Shown here: piece by piece, positions 33,600 through 43,710 of the stretch
How positions within the stretch are numbered: position 1 is the first letter of the stretch
Layout: each line of letters opens with the position of its first letter
Origin: Scortum barcoo
Lineage: Eukaryota > Chordata > Actinopteri > Centrarchiformes > Terapontidae
Assembly (NCBI GenBank): GCA_023238725.1
Contig: CM041551.1
Span: forward strand, 7,863,759-7,927,758
Direction of reading: 5' to 3'
Length of the DNA stretch: 64,000 bases
Notes under the pieces: generated by a model
Seen by the model: the letters and a program-made list of their open reading frames with translations, nothing else
Databases searched by the model: none
What the model was told of the DNA's origin: nothing
Translations under genes and position numbers: made by a program

Positions 33600-34020
33600 T
33601 CCCCCGGCAACTGTTTTTATTAAGCGACTGAGTGATGCTTTTACGGAAAGTGGTCTTATTCGCCCCCCATTTTGCAAACATGAAAAACTTAATAATTTCA
33701 GATTTCAGCAGTATTATCAATTACTGCATTTTTAATACATTAAGCCATGATAGTCTTTTAAGAAGTCACAGATGTCTCCGTGGGTTGCCTTCCATAAAAT
33801 CTAATCTGATTAGAGATAGATTAAGGTGAGTTAGAAATAATGATAATTGTGACTCATTGCTTTTGCTTCAAATATCCACCTTAATGTCAGGATAAACAAC
33901 AATATTTAGGAAACTGATAATCAATTGCAGCATTAGATTGTGGCATACAATCACTGTAATAACTCTAAATGGGGTTGTAGTCTGATTAAAATGCCAAGGT
34001 GAGGTATTCTACCACCATCT
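33600..34020. promoter_or_regulatory. Candidate enhancer with palindromic K50 homeodomain site
   Basis: This block of about 420 bp is dominated by homeodomain-type words. TCTAATCTGATTAGA at 33,800-33,814 contains TAATCTGATTA. This is the P3 palindrome bound by dimers of paired-class homeodomains with lysine 50 (OTX, GSC, PITX and DMBX types). Another GATTAA follows at 33,819-33,824. Further words are cttaataatttcag, tcaattactgc, aataatgataattg and gataatcaattgcag. It has no coding character. Which factor acts is not visible. Confidence 0.48.
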
Positions 34021-34345
34021 GTTGAATGGGGCTAAATTGAAAATAGACTTGAGGAAGTGGGGGGGTTCGGCGTGTGGGGCTGCTGTTGATGTCGACGCCG
34101 CGCTCGTAGCCTTTTCCATTTCGGATCAAACCGAGATGAAACTTCCCCCCGCTGCTCGCCTCTACAGCAGGTGCTTCGTGTGTGTGTGCTGCTCCAAACT
34201 CAACCCCTTTTTACCCACTGACATTTAGCAGACACACACATTTTGATCCCCCGCTGCCACGCTGCCAAATATTGAAAGGCAACAAGGAACATAAAGAGCA
34301 CGTATTTACTTAGCGCTCTGCAATGACACTGCACAGGGGGTAGAG
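34021..34345. other. GC-richer non-coding stretch
   Basis: It includes gtcgacgccgcgctcg near 34,090-34,105 and a short GT run. The frame at 34,022-34,228 has no recognised content. This could be a flank of the adjoining candidate element. Confidence 0.4.
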
Positions 34346-34349
34346 GGTG

Positions 34350-34376
34350 GAGAGAGAGAGAGAGAGAGAGAGAGGA
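34350..34376. repeat. (GA)n microsatellite
   Basis: About twelve GA units followed by GGA words. Confidence 0.95.
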
Positions 34377-34710
34377 GGAGGAGACAGAGAGAGGTTAGGG
34401 GAGAAAAGAGTCAGCGGGGACATATCTGTATCCATAGAAACCTCAATCAAAGTAGATATGTGACCTCACGTTCCAGTCACTGGCGCTTTGCTGAGAACGG
34501 CTGAGGGTGGAGAGCACTCAAGTGGCACTCAACATGCCAACCATCAACCTCAGATCGCTTCACAGCTATTTGGCAAATAATCAGTTTGTTATTGGTTGGT
34601 CTTAAATAGTGCCTAATTAAAACGGTGACCTCGGCCAGGCACCCTCTTCCTACACATTAACCTAAACAGGAAAAATCTGTTTAATTGCAGCTGGAAGAAA
34701 AGAGCAGATC

Positions 34711-34728
34711 TTTTTTTTTTTTTTTTTT
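34711..34728. repeat. Poly-T run
   Basis: Eighteen consecutive T. No retroposed body is recognised beside it. Confidence 0.95.
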
Positions 34729-34739
34729 CTTTGTATGGA

Positions 34740-35030
34740 CTCGTCGGGGTGGTGAGAGGTAATTGACCCTCCGTGAAACAAATGAATCCTTTGGGGAATC
34801 CGGCTCAGATGGATGTTTAAATGCAAACAGTAGTCGGTCCAGTCGCGGGAGAGGGCCAGAACCACACGGCCCCCCAGTCCCTGCTGAGATCCTATAAAAT
34901 CAAATCAAAGAATCTGACATTTTCACTAACCAGAGGCCCTGGCGCTGGTTCCGCTACAATAACATATGGACAAACGGGACAAATTGAAATGAAAGTTGTA
35001 AATGAAGCTCACGTTAAAATGCCCGAGATC
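34740..35030. promoter_or_regulatory. Candidate conserved non-coding element
   Basis: Complex sequence with CpGs (ggtccagtcgcgggag). Later words are aaatcaaatcaaag and acgttaaaatgcccg. It ends at a purine tract. A TATAAAA-like word at about 34,893 is not in a promoter-like frame. Confidence 0.35.
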
Positions 35031-35102
35031 AGAGGGAGGAAGGGAGGGAGGGAGAGTGAGTGAGAGAGGAAGAGAGCAAGAGGAAACAGAGAGAGAGAGA
35101 AG
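35031..35102. repeat. Purine-rich (GGGA/GAGA) tract
   Basis: About 70 bases of GGGA and GAGA words. It is low complexity on both strands. Confidence 0.88.
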
Positions 35103-37055
35103 ATTAGTGGTTAGGTGAAAATGTTTATTTTCACACTTCAAAGTTCCCAGCTCAGTGTGTGTGTGTGTGTTTAAGATCAACAGACCTTGTGATGAACAAC
35201 CTGTTCCATGCTGGAAATACATTCTGTGAAACACAACAGTCCTCTGTAGCAACACTGCAAAGCACTGACTGGGGAGTATTGAATTACAGCTCCACTACGC
35301 TGTGAAGCAGCCAGAGAAATACACTTTTTACTCCCCTTTCAAAAGATGTCACTTTTATCTGCGCGTCTCAACCTCGACACACAGACACAAATCGGGACCT
35401 TTTTTATCTCGGGAGAAGAAGAAGAAGCTCGGAAAACCTGCTGAATCAGTCTTGCAACGTGCTGAACCGCACCTCCACATCATGACTGGTTACCACAGTT
35501 TGCTGTGTGTGCTGCAACCGTGCGGCACACAGTCAACAGCAACCACTTAAGAGGTGATTTGCACTCCTATTTTAGTGAGAGGCACATTGTCTTTTTTTTC
35601 CCACCTGATTTTTGACATGTAGGTAGTTCTTATAGGCATTCAAAGGACAAAAGTGAAATGTTAGATTTTAAGCTGCACAAATGGGATGCGTCATTTGGGT
35701 GTAAATCATGCATTTCTAACATGAAGGCTTTTCAGGAACTCCTGTTGGAGGGAGATCCTCATTTTGTAGCTGGATGCTTTACAGAGTTGTTTGAAAGTGT
35801 TTAATGAACCCAGAAATTAGCAAAATGTAATAATTTTCTCATCCACTACTTTTAGAAAATTAAAGATTTCTCAAAATAGATTTTCATAGAAAAAGGAGAA
35901 CTTTGGAGGCAATGAAATGAGACCTTTTGTGCTGTGTTTACAAAATAACAAAAATGTATACCTAATTGCACACAACAAACCAGTGGAAGGTATACAATAT
36001 AAGTACAGATTATATTTTGAGGAAAAGAATGAAAAAAATTAACTGAGTTTGGTCACATTAGAGACTGTCTCATTACATTATAATTGATTTAATTACCTTT
36101 TAGTTACAACTACATTCTTATATTAAACCATACTTTTTCAGTTTTCTTAAAAATCATCCCTTCCTTACTGTCAGATGGGGAAAGGCTTAGGGAAGACATG
36201 CATCAACCACAAAAAACTGTAAGTGTACGATAATGCGTCTGTTGTCACACTCTGATCCTCCTGCATGACTCCTATAATCAGTCTTTGGATCACATTTTGT
36301 ATTTCTACTGAGCCCAGCAGAGACCTGGCCTCCAGTGGCCTCTGACACATGATTGAAGCCTCAGTCGTCTGAGCCAGAGGCTCCCCCGTCTGCAGAAACC
36401 CTCGGCCAAAGCACCAAGAGATGGCAGTATTTCACAGAATATGTGGCAGCGAGCGGGAAGGTGGCGGGGGGATCATCAGGAGCCGCCGCAGCACTGGTAT
36501 ACAGCTTCTTCTGTTTGAATTGAAAAAAAAAAAGAAAAAAAGGTCTTATGAGAACTTGTGAAGGAATATCTGAGGAGCATATTGTCATCTCGTTCTTTGT
36601 TACATCTCTATATGTCTCGTTTTAATATTTACATCTCCCTGCTGGATTGAATACCGCTACTGGCCCTCAGTTCCAGTGTGTGTTTAAAAGATAAAAGAGT
36701 GAGTTGTAATGTTGACGAAGTAATATACTGTTTCAGAGTCAATTTATTTGTTAAAACAGATGGAGTCATTTCCTGTGTGTCAAAGAGTGGTTAAAAGAAA
36801 ACTGTCAATCCTGCTTTTATCAGACAAGACAGCAATCAACCATTAAGATGAAATTATTTAGTAAAATACTGGTTATACCATATTTCTAGATATATATTGT
36901 ATAATGCAGAATTATGTCTCTCTATAATTAAATTTAATTTTAAAATGTAAAATTAATAAAAAAAAAACAAAAAACAAAGCCCTTTCCTGATGGACCCCTT
37001 CCCATTAACAGTTATGCAATTTTATATTACATTTACGCTCTCTGCTTTATATGTC
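35103..37055. other. Non-coding stretch, AT-rich in the middle
   Basis: A short GT run lies at 35,155-35,171, A-rich runs at 36,522-36,541 and 36,958-36,978, and strongly AT-rich sequence at 35,820-36,150 and 36,870-36,960. A more complex patch at about 36,350-36,500 (gcgagcgggaaggtggcg, gagccgccgcagc) could be regulatory. No gene is recognised. Confidence 0.5.
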
Positions 37056-37059
37056 AGTA

Positions 37060-37270
37060 TCACCCAGTCTGGCGACACACTTATTCGTGCCCTTGAATGA
37101 GATGCTTGTGAACCGTGTATTGAGAGGCAGCTGCTCAAATGTTAGGGGAGGAAATCAAATCTAAATAAACAAGTTGCACCAAATGTTTCATCAGCTGTCA
37201 CGACGCGAGAGGAGGGTCACACAATGAGAATGGAGACTTCCTCCTCTGCGTCTCCCCGCGTGGTTTCAGA
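37060..37270. promoter_or_regulatory. Candidate conserved non-coding element (weak)
   Basis: Balanced sequence with gaaatcaaatctaaataa and gctgtcacgacgcgag, free of simple repeats. It is bounded downstream by T and A runs. Confidence 0.3.
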
Positions 37271-37727
37271 GAGCCTGCCAAAGTTTTTTTGTTGGGCGCA
37301 ACATTTTTTTTTTTTCCCACCAAGTCAATATCTGAAAGAAAAAAAAAAACAACAACAACAACAAAAAAAAAATACATGGAGATAATCAGCTCCTGGCTAG
37401 TTTAGCTACTATTGACTGCTGTTGCAATTCTTTACATCTTTGCATAAATTCTCTGTGTTCAGCAGCAGAAGTGTAAAACTTCATTTATTTATTTCATTGT
37501 TGGGGAATAAATTTATAGCGCACAAAGAGGCAACATTTTAACTTGAATTTATTTGTCTCTACCTCCTGTGTATGCGTGTGTGTGTGTGTGAGTTAATGTG
37601 TGCAGAGTGACATTGCATGCATCCAGCAAATGGCATACGTTATGATGTGCGTGAGTTCCTCTTTTTGTTTCCTTGTTTCCTGCGCATATCTGTGTATCTT
37701 CACGTGTGTACGTGTGTGCGTGTGTGT

Positions 37728-37728
<1 letters not shown>

Positions 37729-37770
<42 letters not shown>
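37729..37770. repeat. (GA)n microsatellite
   Basis: A perfect AG/GA run of about 21 units, flanked by GT-rich sequence on both sides. Confidence 0.97.
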
Positions 37771-37772
<2 letters not shown>

Positions 37773-37918
37773 TGTGTTACAGTGTGGGGAGGGTAGAAGT
37801 CAGGCCTAGGCCTTTGTAATGAGCAGCCTGGGTTCTTTCTGGTTCAGCTGCTCCTCTCCCTTATTTCACGCTGCGCTGCTCTCCAACTCCAGTGGCCCAG
37901 TCACTAGAGTCCTGCGTC

Positions 37919-38100
37919 TCTCTCTTCTCTCTCTCTCTCTCTCTCTCTTTCTTTGGTCTCTCTTGTACCTCCTCTCTTTCTCCCACTGCTGTCTTTCCCC
38001 ACCTTATTCCCCTCACTATGATTTTCCCTTCTCTGTCTCGTATTTGTTTATCTCCTTCCCCTTTTCCCTCGCTCTCTCGTTTCCCTCTCTATGCGTTGTC
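37919..38100. repeat. Pyrimidine-rich (CT) tract
   Basis: About 180 bases, mostly C/T on the plus strand, with a clean CT run at about 37,927-37,947. The 158- and 96-codon plus-strand frames across it are Ser/Leu/Pro low complexity, not genes. Confidence 0.9.
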
Positions 38101-38134
38101 GCGCCTTAAAAAATCTCCAATGGGGAACAGCAAG

Positions 38135-38137
<3 letters not shown>

Positions 38138-38182
<45 letters not shown>
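38138..38182. repeat. (GA)n microsatellite
   Basis: A perfect GA run of about 22 units, 38 bases after the CT-rich tract. The two are complementary and could pair. Confidence 0.97.
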
Positions 38183-38185
<3 letters not shown>

Positions 38186-38386
38186 AGAGAGCATGATGCA
38201 TGCATGAATGGTCACTGCTGCCCCATACCATTCATTCCAGTCAGTGAAGGGAACTGCCCCTCGAACGCTCCACCTCACCTCCTCCCTTTCCTCCGCAGAC
38301 ACCACCACCTTTGCAGGCCTCTGTGGAGCAAAGGGGGCCTGAGCTGCTTTAGCATGAAGCTGTTTTAACAGGACGATTCTGCACGC

Positions 38387-38406
38387 ACACACACACACAC
38401 ACACAC
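38387..38406. repeat. (CA)n microsatellite
   Basis: About ten CA units. A C/CT run follows at about 38,525-38,550. Confidence 0.93.
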
Positions 38407-38759
38407 TGTTCACACATGTTCACACGCTGAGACTGTATTACCAATCCTTCCGTCCAGCCCCCTTTCCTCTCCTGTATCTCCCTTAAAAGCCACTATTTCC
38501 GGAACCTCAGATATTTGTTTTCATCCCCCCCCCCTCTCTCTCTCTCTCTCATATGTATTTCACTCACTTCTTTTCATTTATATGACCTTGTGTATGGACA
38601 CGTTAAGTTAAAGTCACTCACACACACTGTTGCAGTGAAGGTATGGAAAAGAATGAGAAGCCTGAGTCCCCTTTATCCATCCAGTGCATTTGCCCACTGG
38701 AGCTTAGATTACAGATGCCTCGCTATAGTCCTGCACACACACATTCAATGAGCGCATTG

Positions 38760-39010
38760 AAAAGATGTAGGCATGAACAAATATGGAGTATTATTAGAAT
38801 AGTAATAAAAGAGGGGGGAAATGCGACTACGCCTCGACTTATTTTCCTTCTTTTGATGAGGGGGAAGAAAGGATGTTCCACAAAGGGTCCAATAAAAGCA
38901 GGCTTCCCCGAGTGGAGGCAGAGCGACATGTTTTTGAACTCTGGGGGAAGAAGGCTCCCAGGCCGCTCTTTTGAACAGGTGGGAATCTGTCAGTTACTGA
39001 GGTGAAGGTG
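38760..39010. promoter_or_regulatory. Candidate conserved non-coding element
   Basis: The words gagtattattagaatagt, gggtccaataaaagcagg and ccaggccgctcttttg lie in complex sequence following 1 kb of simple repeats. A 120-codon plus-strand frame (38,643-39,005) shows no domain. Confidence 0.35.
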
Positions 39011-39104
39011 TGCTGTGGAATTTAAAGCTTTGTGAGCAACATTTAGGGGGCAACTTTTAATAACTGTCAAGTTTTTTTTTTCTTTCTTTTTTTCTTTATT
39101 TATT

Positions 39105-39235
39105 GTCCGAGCTGATGAATCAGTTAGGATGTTTATCGCTCGCTGTTGACAGATATCTCCGTCAACTAAACCGTTGGTTCGGGGTGGTGGTTACTTCTTT
39201 AAAGGCAGTGTGAGAAAGGAAATTAATTTATTTTC
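39105..39235. promoter_or_regulatory. Candidate small conserved block
   Basis: The words gagctgatgaatcagtta and gttgacagatatctccgtc lie between T-rich and AT-rich flanks. TGACAG is a MEIS/PKNOX-type core. Confidence 0.3.
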
Positions 39236-39835
39236 AAAGGAGAGTGTTAGTGTGGTGGTTGAAGTATTACTTTGCTTTTATTTTGAACTTTGTACTTACA
39301 TTTTGGTTTCAAAGATTTGCAGGTGATCAGAAATTTATAAAAACAAGAAAATCAAATGTCCAGTGTGACAACATCTTTTAATGTGATTATACCTCAAAAT
39401 TGTGTTTTATCCTCTACAAAGGTACAGAGAGTTGAACTATTTTAGTATTTAACACAATTCATTTCAGTATTAAGATTTTGTTTAATTACACAAATAACTA
39501 CAAATGATGCTCATCGATAATTAATTTTACTGAACTTTACAATGCAGGCAGTGAAGTTAATATTTTAATCTCAACATTTTTTTGTCACTCCTTTGCTCAC
39601 AGATATTTTGTTAAAGTGTGTATTGTATTAAATGCGATAAGACAAGCATGAAAGGATGTGTGCTGGAGTGTTTGTGTGAATGTGTCATCAAGTCACCAAC
39701 ATTAATGAATTGGAGAGTGATTAAATCAGCGTCCTGCCAGTAATTTCAGTGTAATAGTTGCAGTGATAATTCTGCATTAGTGTAAGTATACTTTTGCAGC
39801 ATTATGTGTCAGATGTCAGATGTCTTATTTGGGTG
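39236..39835. other. AT-rich non-coding stretch
   Basis: Strongly A+T-rich unique sequence. It contains a short tandem GTCAGAT pair near 39,806-39,819. Nothing else is recognised. Confidence 0.5.
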
Positions 39836-39839
39836 CAGA

Positions 39840-40065
39840 ACTCTTCACACCTTGCTCCCTGTGACAGCAATCCTTGGAGAATGAATCAATTTACACCACA
39901 CTATGGATATTAAAGCAGGTGATAAATATAATCGTCTCTGGCGATCACCTTCCAAAGTAGCCGTGTAACTGTTTTCAGCGGCGTGAAATCCTTTATCAAG
40001 CCGTCGCTGGTTGACAGAAACAATTATCCAGAGAGGGAGGTAAATGAATAAAATTAGCACTTGGA
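39840..40065. promoter_or_regulatory. Candidate conserved non-coding element
   Basis: Complex CpG-bearing block with gaatgaatcaatttacac, gataaatataatcg, ttcagcggcgtgaaatcc and gaaacaattatccagag. It contrasts sharply with the AT-rich sequence before it and the CA-containing sequence after it. Confidence 0.43.
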
Positions 40066-40550
40066 GCCCCCTTGCACATTTGTGCCTGTGGCTATCACCA
40101 TGCGACGACTTCCCAAACTCTTATCATGAGCCCGGCACCAGAAACGGCATGGGCTTTGTATCACAGAGTAACCCCCACCCATTTCACAATACTCCAAAGC
40201 GCACACAAATACACACACACACATTTAGCCTCACACTCCATGCTTGGTTTAATCACACTGAGCTTGGGCAGTGGCAGTGCAGTTCATAATGGACTAATTT
40301 TTGCAGTGGAGGATTCCAAACCAAAATACTGTGGTTGCAGTATGTACATGTGAATTTCTGTTTGTGTGTGTGTGTTTGCGTGCCATACGTGTGTGTGCTC
40401 AGCAGACATTAAGCACAGAGGAACCTCGGTTCACATACTTGACATACATTTTTATTGCAACAGGAAACACTTAGGCCAAATGCTCCCATGTTCAGAGGTG
40501 ACTTGCGGTTTTGAAACTGGGCATTCCTTTCCGATCTGTGCCTGGGAGCT

Positions 40551-40581
<31 letters not shown>

Positions 40582-40660
40582 AGAGAGAGAGACTATTAAA
40601 TGAGGTCATAATTGTTTCCTCCCCCCCTTCTACCCCCTATCTTCACTCCCACCTCCTTCA
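40066..40660. other. Non-coding stretch with CA, GT and GA repeats
   Basis: A short CA run lies at about 40,211-40,222, GT words at 40,360-40,374, a GA run at about 40,551-40,592 with AAAG interruptions, and a C run at 40,620-40,627. There is no gene. Confidence 0.65.
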
Positions 40661-40669
40661 CCGGTCCCC

Positions 40670-40845
40670 TGCATAGCATTTCCTGTTAGGACGGCGACCA
40701 GACAGCCTTTATTTACCCTGTGCTCATTTCCCTAAATTAATACCCCTTGCCCACATCTATGGCACAGGATCTTGTTTTGTGAACCTAATAAAAGTTCGGT
40801 AAATGCTCCGCAATTTGTTCCACTGGCAACAGCCAAGCCTGCAGT
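40670..40845. promoter_or_regulatory. Candidate conserved non-coding element
   Basis: The words ggacggcgaccagacagcc, tccctaaattaatacccc and cctaataaaagttcgg occur in complex sequence with no simple repeats. Confidence 0.37.
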
Positions 40846-41220
40846 GTTGGTGAGGTGGTGGAAGCTCGGGCCTTGTGTTACAGTGCTCCGGTTATCAGCA
40901 GGGAGGATGTGCAACAAACACACAGACGCACTACACAGAATGGTCAAGTCCCACCCAGCCACTCAGCAGTACTCACTTTGTTTTATGGACAGGGGAAATA
41001 TTTTCGTGAAATTGAGAAAAACAACTGTTATAAGTTAAGTGCTTTTTCATGTTGCTGCATGTTGATTTTGTCCCAGGTCAATATGTAAGGATTTCTGTTC
41101 TTACTGATGCAGTAATTGTAGTAACTGTAGTTTCCACAGGATAAAGTTTAAGCATTTAGCGATGTGATGGAAGCATATCACAGCATACTTATACTTTTGA
41201 ATTAGATTACAGTGAAACTC
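40846..41220. other. Non-coding stretch, nothing notable
   Basis: Unique sequence. Overlapping short frames at 40,772-41,088 have no recognisable content. Confidence 0.5.
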
Positions 41221-41229
41221 TGCTACAGT

Positions 41230-41309
41230 ATCTCTGGTGATCCCTCAAACTCCCCCAAGACTCCTGGGGGTCCCCGGATTCCACTTTCAAACCCGCTAAA
41301 ATTACCGTT
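41230..41309. repeat. Probable decayed interspersed repeat fragment
   Basis: The words ctcctgggggtccccgg and ccactttcaaacccgct resemble a short segment common in teleost genomes (gggggtccccgg followed by cactttgaaaaccac). A small ccccca/tggggg inverted pair is present. The family is not assigned. Confidence 0.4.
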
Positions 41310-41767
41310 CTAGAAGTAGAAAGCACTCAGAACGTGCATGTCTCCGCCAAGACTGCACAATCCTCTGAATTTGTTATTTTTAATAATAGAAAATGGTTAG
41401 AAATTTCAATCCGCATCTGGATCCCGATCTACATCAAACTGCATATTGTGGCAGACAGTCACATGATACTCGGGCCAGAGTTTTTCTTTCACTCTAAGTA
41501 AGTGCATGAGTTCATAAGAAAACACTGAAAATGTCCAAAAAAATTACATACAGCACATCACATTTTTAGGACATTATTTAGAAAAAAAAGTCTTGGAACT
41601 TGATCTGCACCAAAATCTAATTACTTGTTACTTGGACCGCGGCTCCACCAAATGTCAATGAAATCTGTTAAGTAGATTAGAGATACCCTGCTATTACTGT
41701 AACAAACAAACATGCAAACAAACAAATGGGACCAGCACCCAAACCTTCTCGTTTTGCGGTAATAAAT
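41310..41767. repeat. Decayed teleost interspersed repeat with inverted ends
   Basis: I recognise this as a widespread teleost repeat. It runs from gcactcagaacgtgcatg and tctccgccaagactgc, through catctggatcccgatct, ttgatctgcaccaaaatcta and aaatctgttaagtag, into an acaaacaaac run and ends ttttgcggtaataa. The first (ctccgccaa) and last (ttgcgg) segments are decayed inverted counterparts, as in other copies that end ttggcggaggt. It is non-coding and heavily mutated. The class (DNA-element-like or SINE-like) is uncertain. Confidence 0.72.
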
Positions 41768-42089
41768 TGAATAACTGTTAAATTTGTTAGCTTTGCGTCT
41801 CGGTCTACATTTGGTCATAATAAACTGTTTTCACATGTATTTAAGGATGGCTCGTCTTGTGTCACTTGTCAGCTTAAATTGTGTTAATTACAACACGTGC
41901 TTCAGTGATATTACTTGCTGCTCAGTAAGTGTGTTGTCTCAGACTCCGCTCAAATGTGTTGAAAGTGCTACATCCTTTTTAAGAGTGTGCCACTGGTTAT
42001 CTTCTTAACTCCGCAGAAATCTAATTTCTCTCTGGGCAAGCATTTAAATGCCTAATGACTGATAAGTGCAGTTTGGACTGTGTGTGTGT

Positions 42090-42400
42090 GGTTCCTCCTT
42101 CAGCTGGATTGAGATAAGAAACTTTGCTGAGCATTTTTTTCCCCCTCCTTTCTCTTTTCCGTTGGGGGGCAGCGATAACTCCCCAGCTCTTCATTCGCCG
42201 CTTATTTGGCATCATTATGTGTAATCGGCCTAATAGAATATGTCAGGGGTAATACGCCGAGGTTTGGCATGATGAAGTTGCTTTCTGCCTTTTGTGGAGG
42301 TAGCCGTCGCGGAATGACATCCATCGCAGATGAATCTTCGGAGTAAATAGAGGGTTTCATGTTGCAAAATGAGAGTATTGATGCCATCCTACATGCCCTG
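42090..42400. promoter_or_regulatory. Candidate conserved non-coding element
   Basis: A complex CpG-bearing block: cattcgccgcttatttgg, catcattatgtgtaatcgg, ggggtaatacgccgagg and gtagccgtcgcggaatg. CpG retention in an AT-moderate context and the absence of simple repeats support functional constraint, but only by texture. Confidence 0.43.
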
Positions 42401-42469
42401 TAGCCAGAGCTGAGAAAAGAGGAATGGTGAGAGAAACAGAAAGAGCGACCGAGAGAAAGGAATTGGGAT

Positions 42470-42590
42470 AAGCGGTATAGGATATCCAGGAATAATACTA
42501 TTGCTATGGCTAAGCCAGGAATAATGACTTTATTGAATTTGACTGTGGTGCATTACGGTCTTGCATTCTTGAATGATTGACTTCTCTCTT
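42470..42590. promoter_or_regulatory. Candidate small block with repeated motif
   Basis: CCAGGAATAAT occurs twice, at 42,486-42,496 and 42,515-42,525, 29 bases apart, followed by gactttattgaatttgac. A repeated site in complex sequence could be a pair of factor sites or a small duplication. Confidence 0.3.
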
Positions 42591-42889
42591 TTAATGTTTT
42601 CTTTTCTCCCTCTTATTTTCTCTTCCCCTCTAAGACATTCATCTTTGGACACACAGAGACATAAAAATGATGTTTCTCAGGGGTGATCAGCAATTGACCT
42701 TGGGGTTTTTTCGATATGCTTCAGCTCCAACAGAAATTGTACTCCACTAATTGTGTATAAAAATGTACTTTGAACTCGGTGGGGAACTTTAACTTGATTT
42801 TTGCCCACAACTGTTTCCCCGGTGCTCTTTGTGTGTCAGTGTTTTGAATATACGCTTTATATTTGGTTGTTTCATGTCCCTGACACAAG

Positions 42890-43060
42890 TACAGTAGCTC
42901 ATCAAAATCCAGCTCTGCTGCCATCTCCAAAGGCGATGCCTCCGCGTGTGTAGTTTAAAGAAGAAAGTGCGCCATATTCAATTATGATGCCCCTTTCTTT
43001 GGTGATTGAAATTATGCACGCGTACACAAACACGCGCCGTGCTCTCACAAACGCCGATGT
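42890..43060. promoter_or_regulatory. Candidate conserved non-coding element
   Basis: The words ccaaaggcgatgcctccgcg, gcgccatattcaattatgat and gattgaaattatgcacgcg lie in a CpG-bearing block before CA-rich sequence at about 43,080-43,160. Confidence 0.37.
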
Positions 43061-43545
43061 CCACGCTCCAGCCCTGACGCGCGCACACTTCCCACACACT
43101 CTTGCATAAAAGCACGGTATAAGCCACACTCGGCCCCCTGACACAGACACACACACATATTCACTCAAACCGTGACATCCAGGACCGTGCTATAATTACA
43201 AGGCAGATGAACACATGGCGACAAAGCAGTCTCGGGAGGGGAGCGGAGCAGAGTGGAGCGACAGAGGTAATGATCTCTAGAACAAAGAGGCAGACCTGGG
43301 AGAACAGGTTCAAGAGTCAGCCACAGGGCCACACGACACCACAGGCATGACCTTGGAGAACTTTCTGGAACACCCAAGACTCTCTCTCCCTCTCCAGCTC
43401 TCCTCGTGCAAGGCGTGTGCGTTCATGTTTATGTGCGAGTGTGCACTGGTGTAGTCACGTGCCTGCTTGTGAGTGTGTGTGTGTGTGTACGCGTGCTTGG
43501 TTGTGTGTGAGCGCGTTGCGTTCAAAGGCAGACGTGTCCTCGGGG
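43061..43545. other. Non-coding stretch with CA/GT-rich patches
   Basis: CA-rich near 43,140-43,156 and GT-rich at about 43,469-43,489, with ggagcggagcagagtggagc near 43,240. Minus-strand frames of about 70-88 codons are unremarkable. Confidence 0.5.
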
Positions 43546-43549
43546 GAGG

Positions 43550-43710
43550 AAAACCCTAGAAATTGGTTATTGTATCACTGAGGCTATTTACCTATTTTGG
43601 GGATTAACATATTTAATTCCCCTTCTTAATCCCGTTGGAGTTAATGCCCTCGCATTTCCAATTATCTGACTAAGTGTAACGCAGAGGGAGTCAGGGCTTC
43701 CTCTCTTGCC
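43550..43710. promoter_or_regulatory. Candidate enhancer with inverted K50 homeodomain sites
   Basis: GGGATTAA at 43,600-43,607 and its exact reverse complement TTAATCCC at 43,626-43,633 flank 18 bases containing tatttaatt. GGATTA is the recognition core of K50 homeodomains (OTX, PITX, GSC). Further cores are aattggttattg, ggagttaatgccc and tttccaattatctgac. The block is free of simple repeats and non-coding. Confidence 0.45.

Noticed and set aside
33271..33735. Possible exon after a tttttttcag acceptor-like site near 33,480
   Set aside because: The polypyrimidine tract is good, but two frames are open after it, neither product is recognisable and no convincing donor follows.
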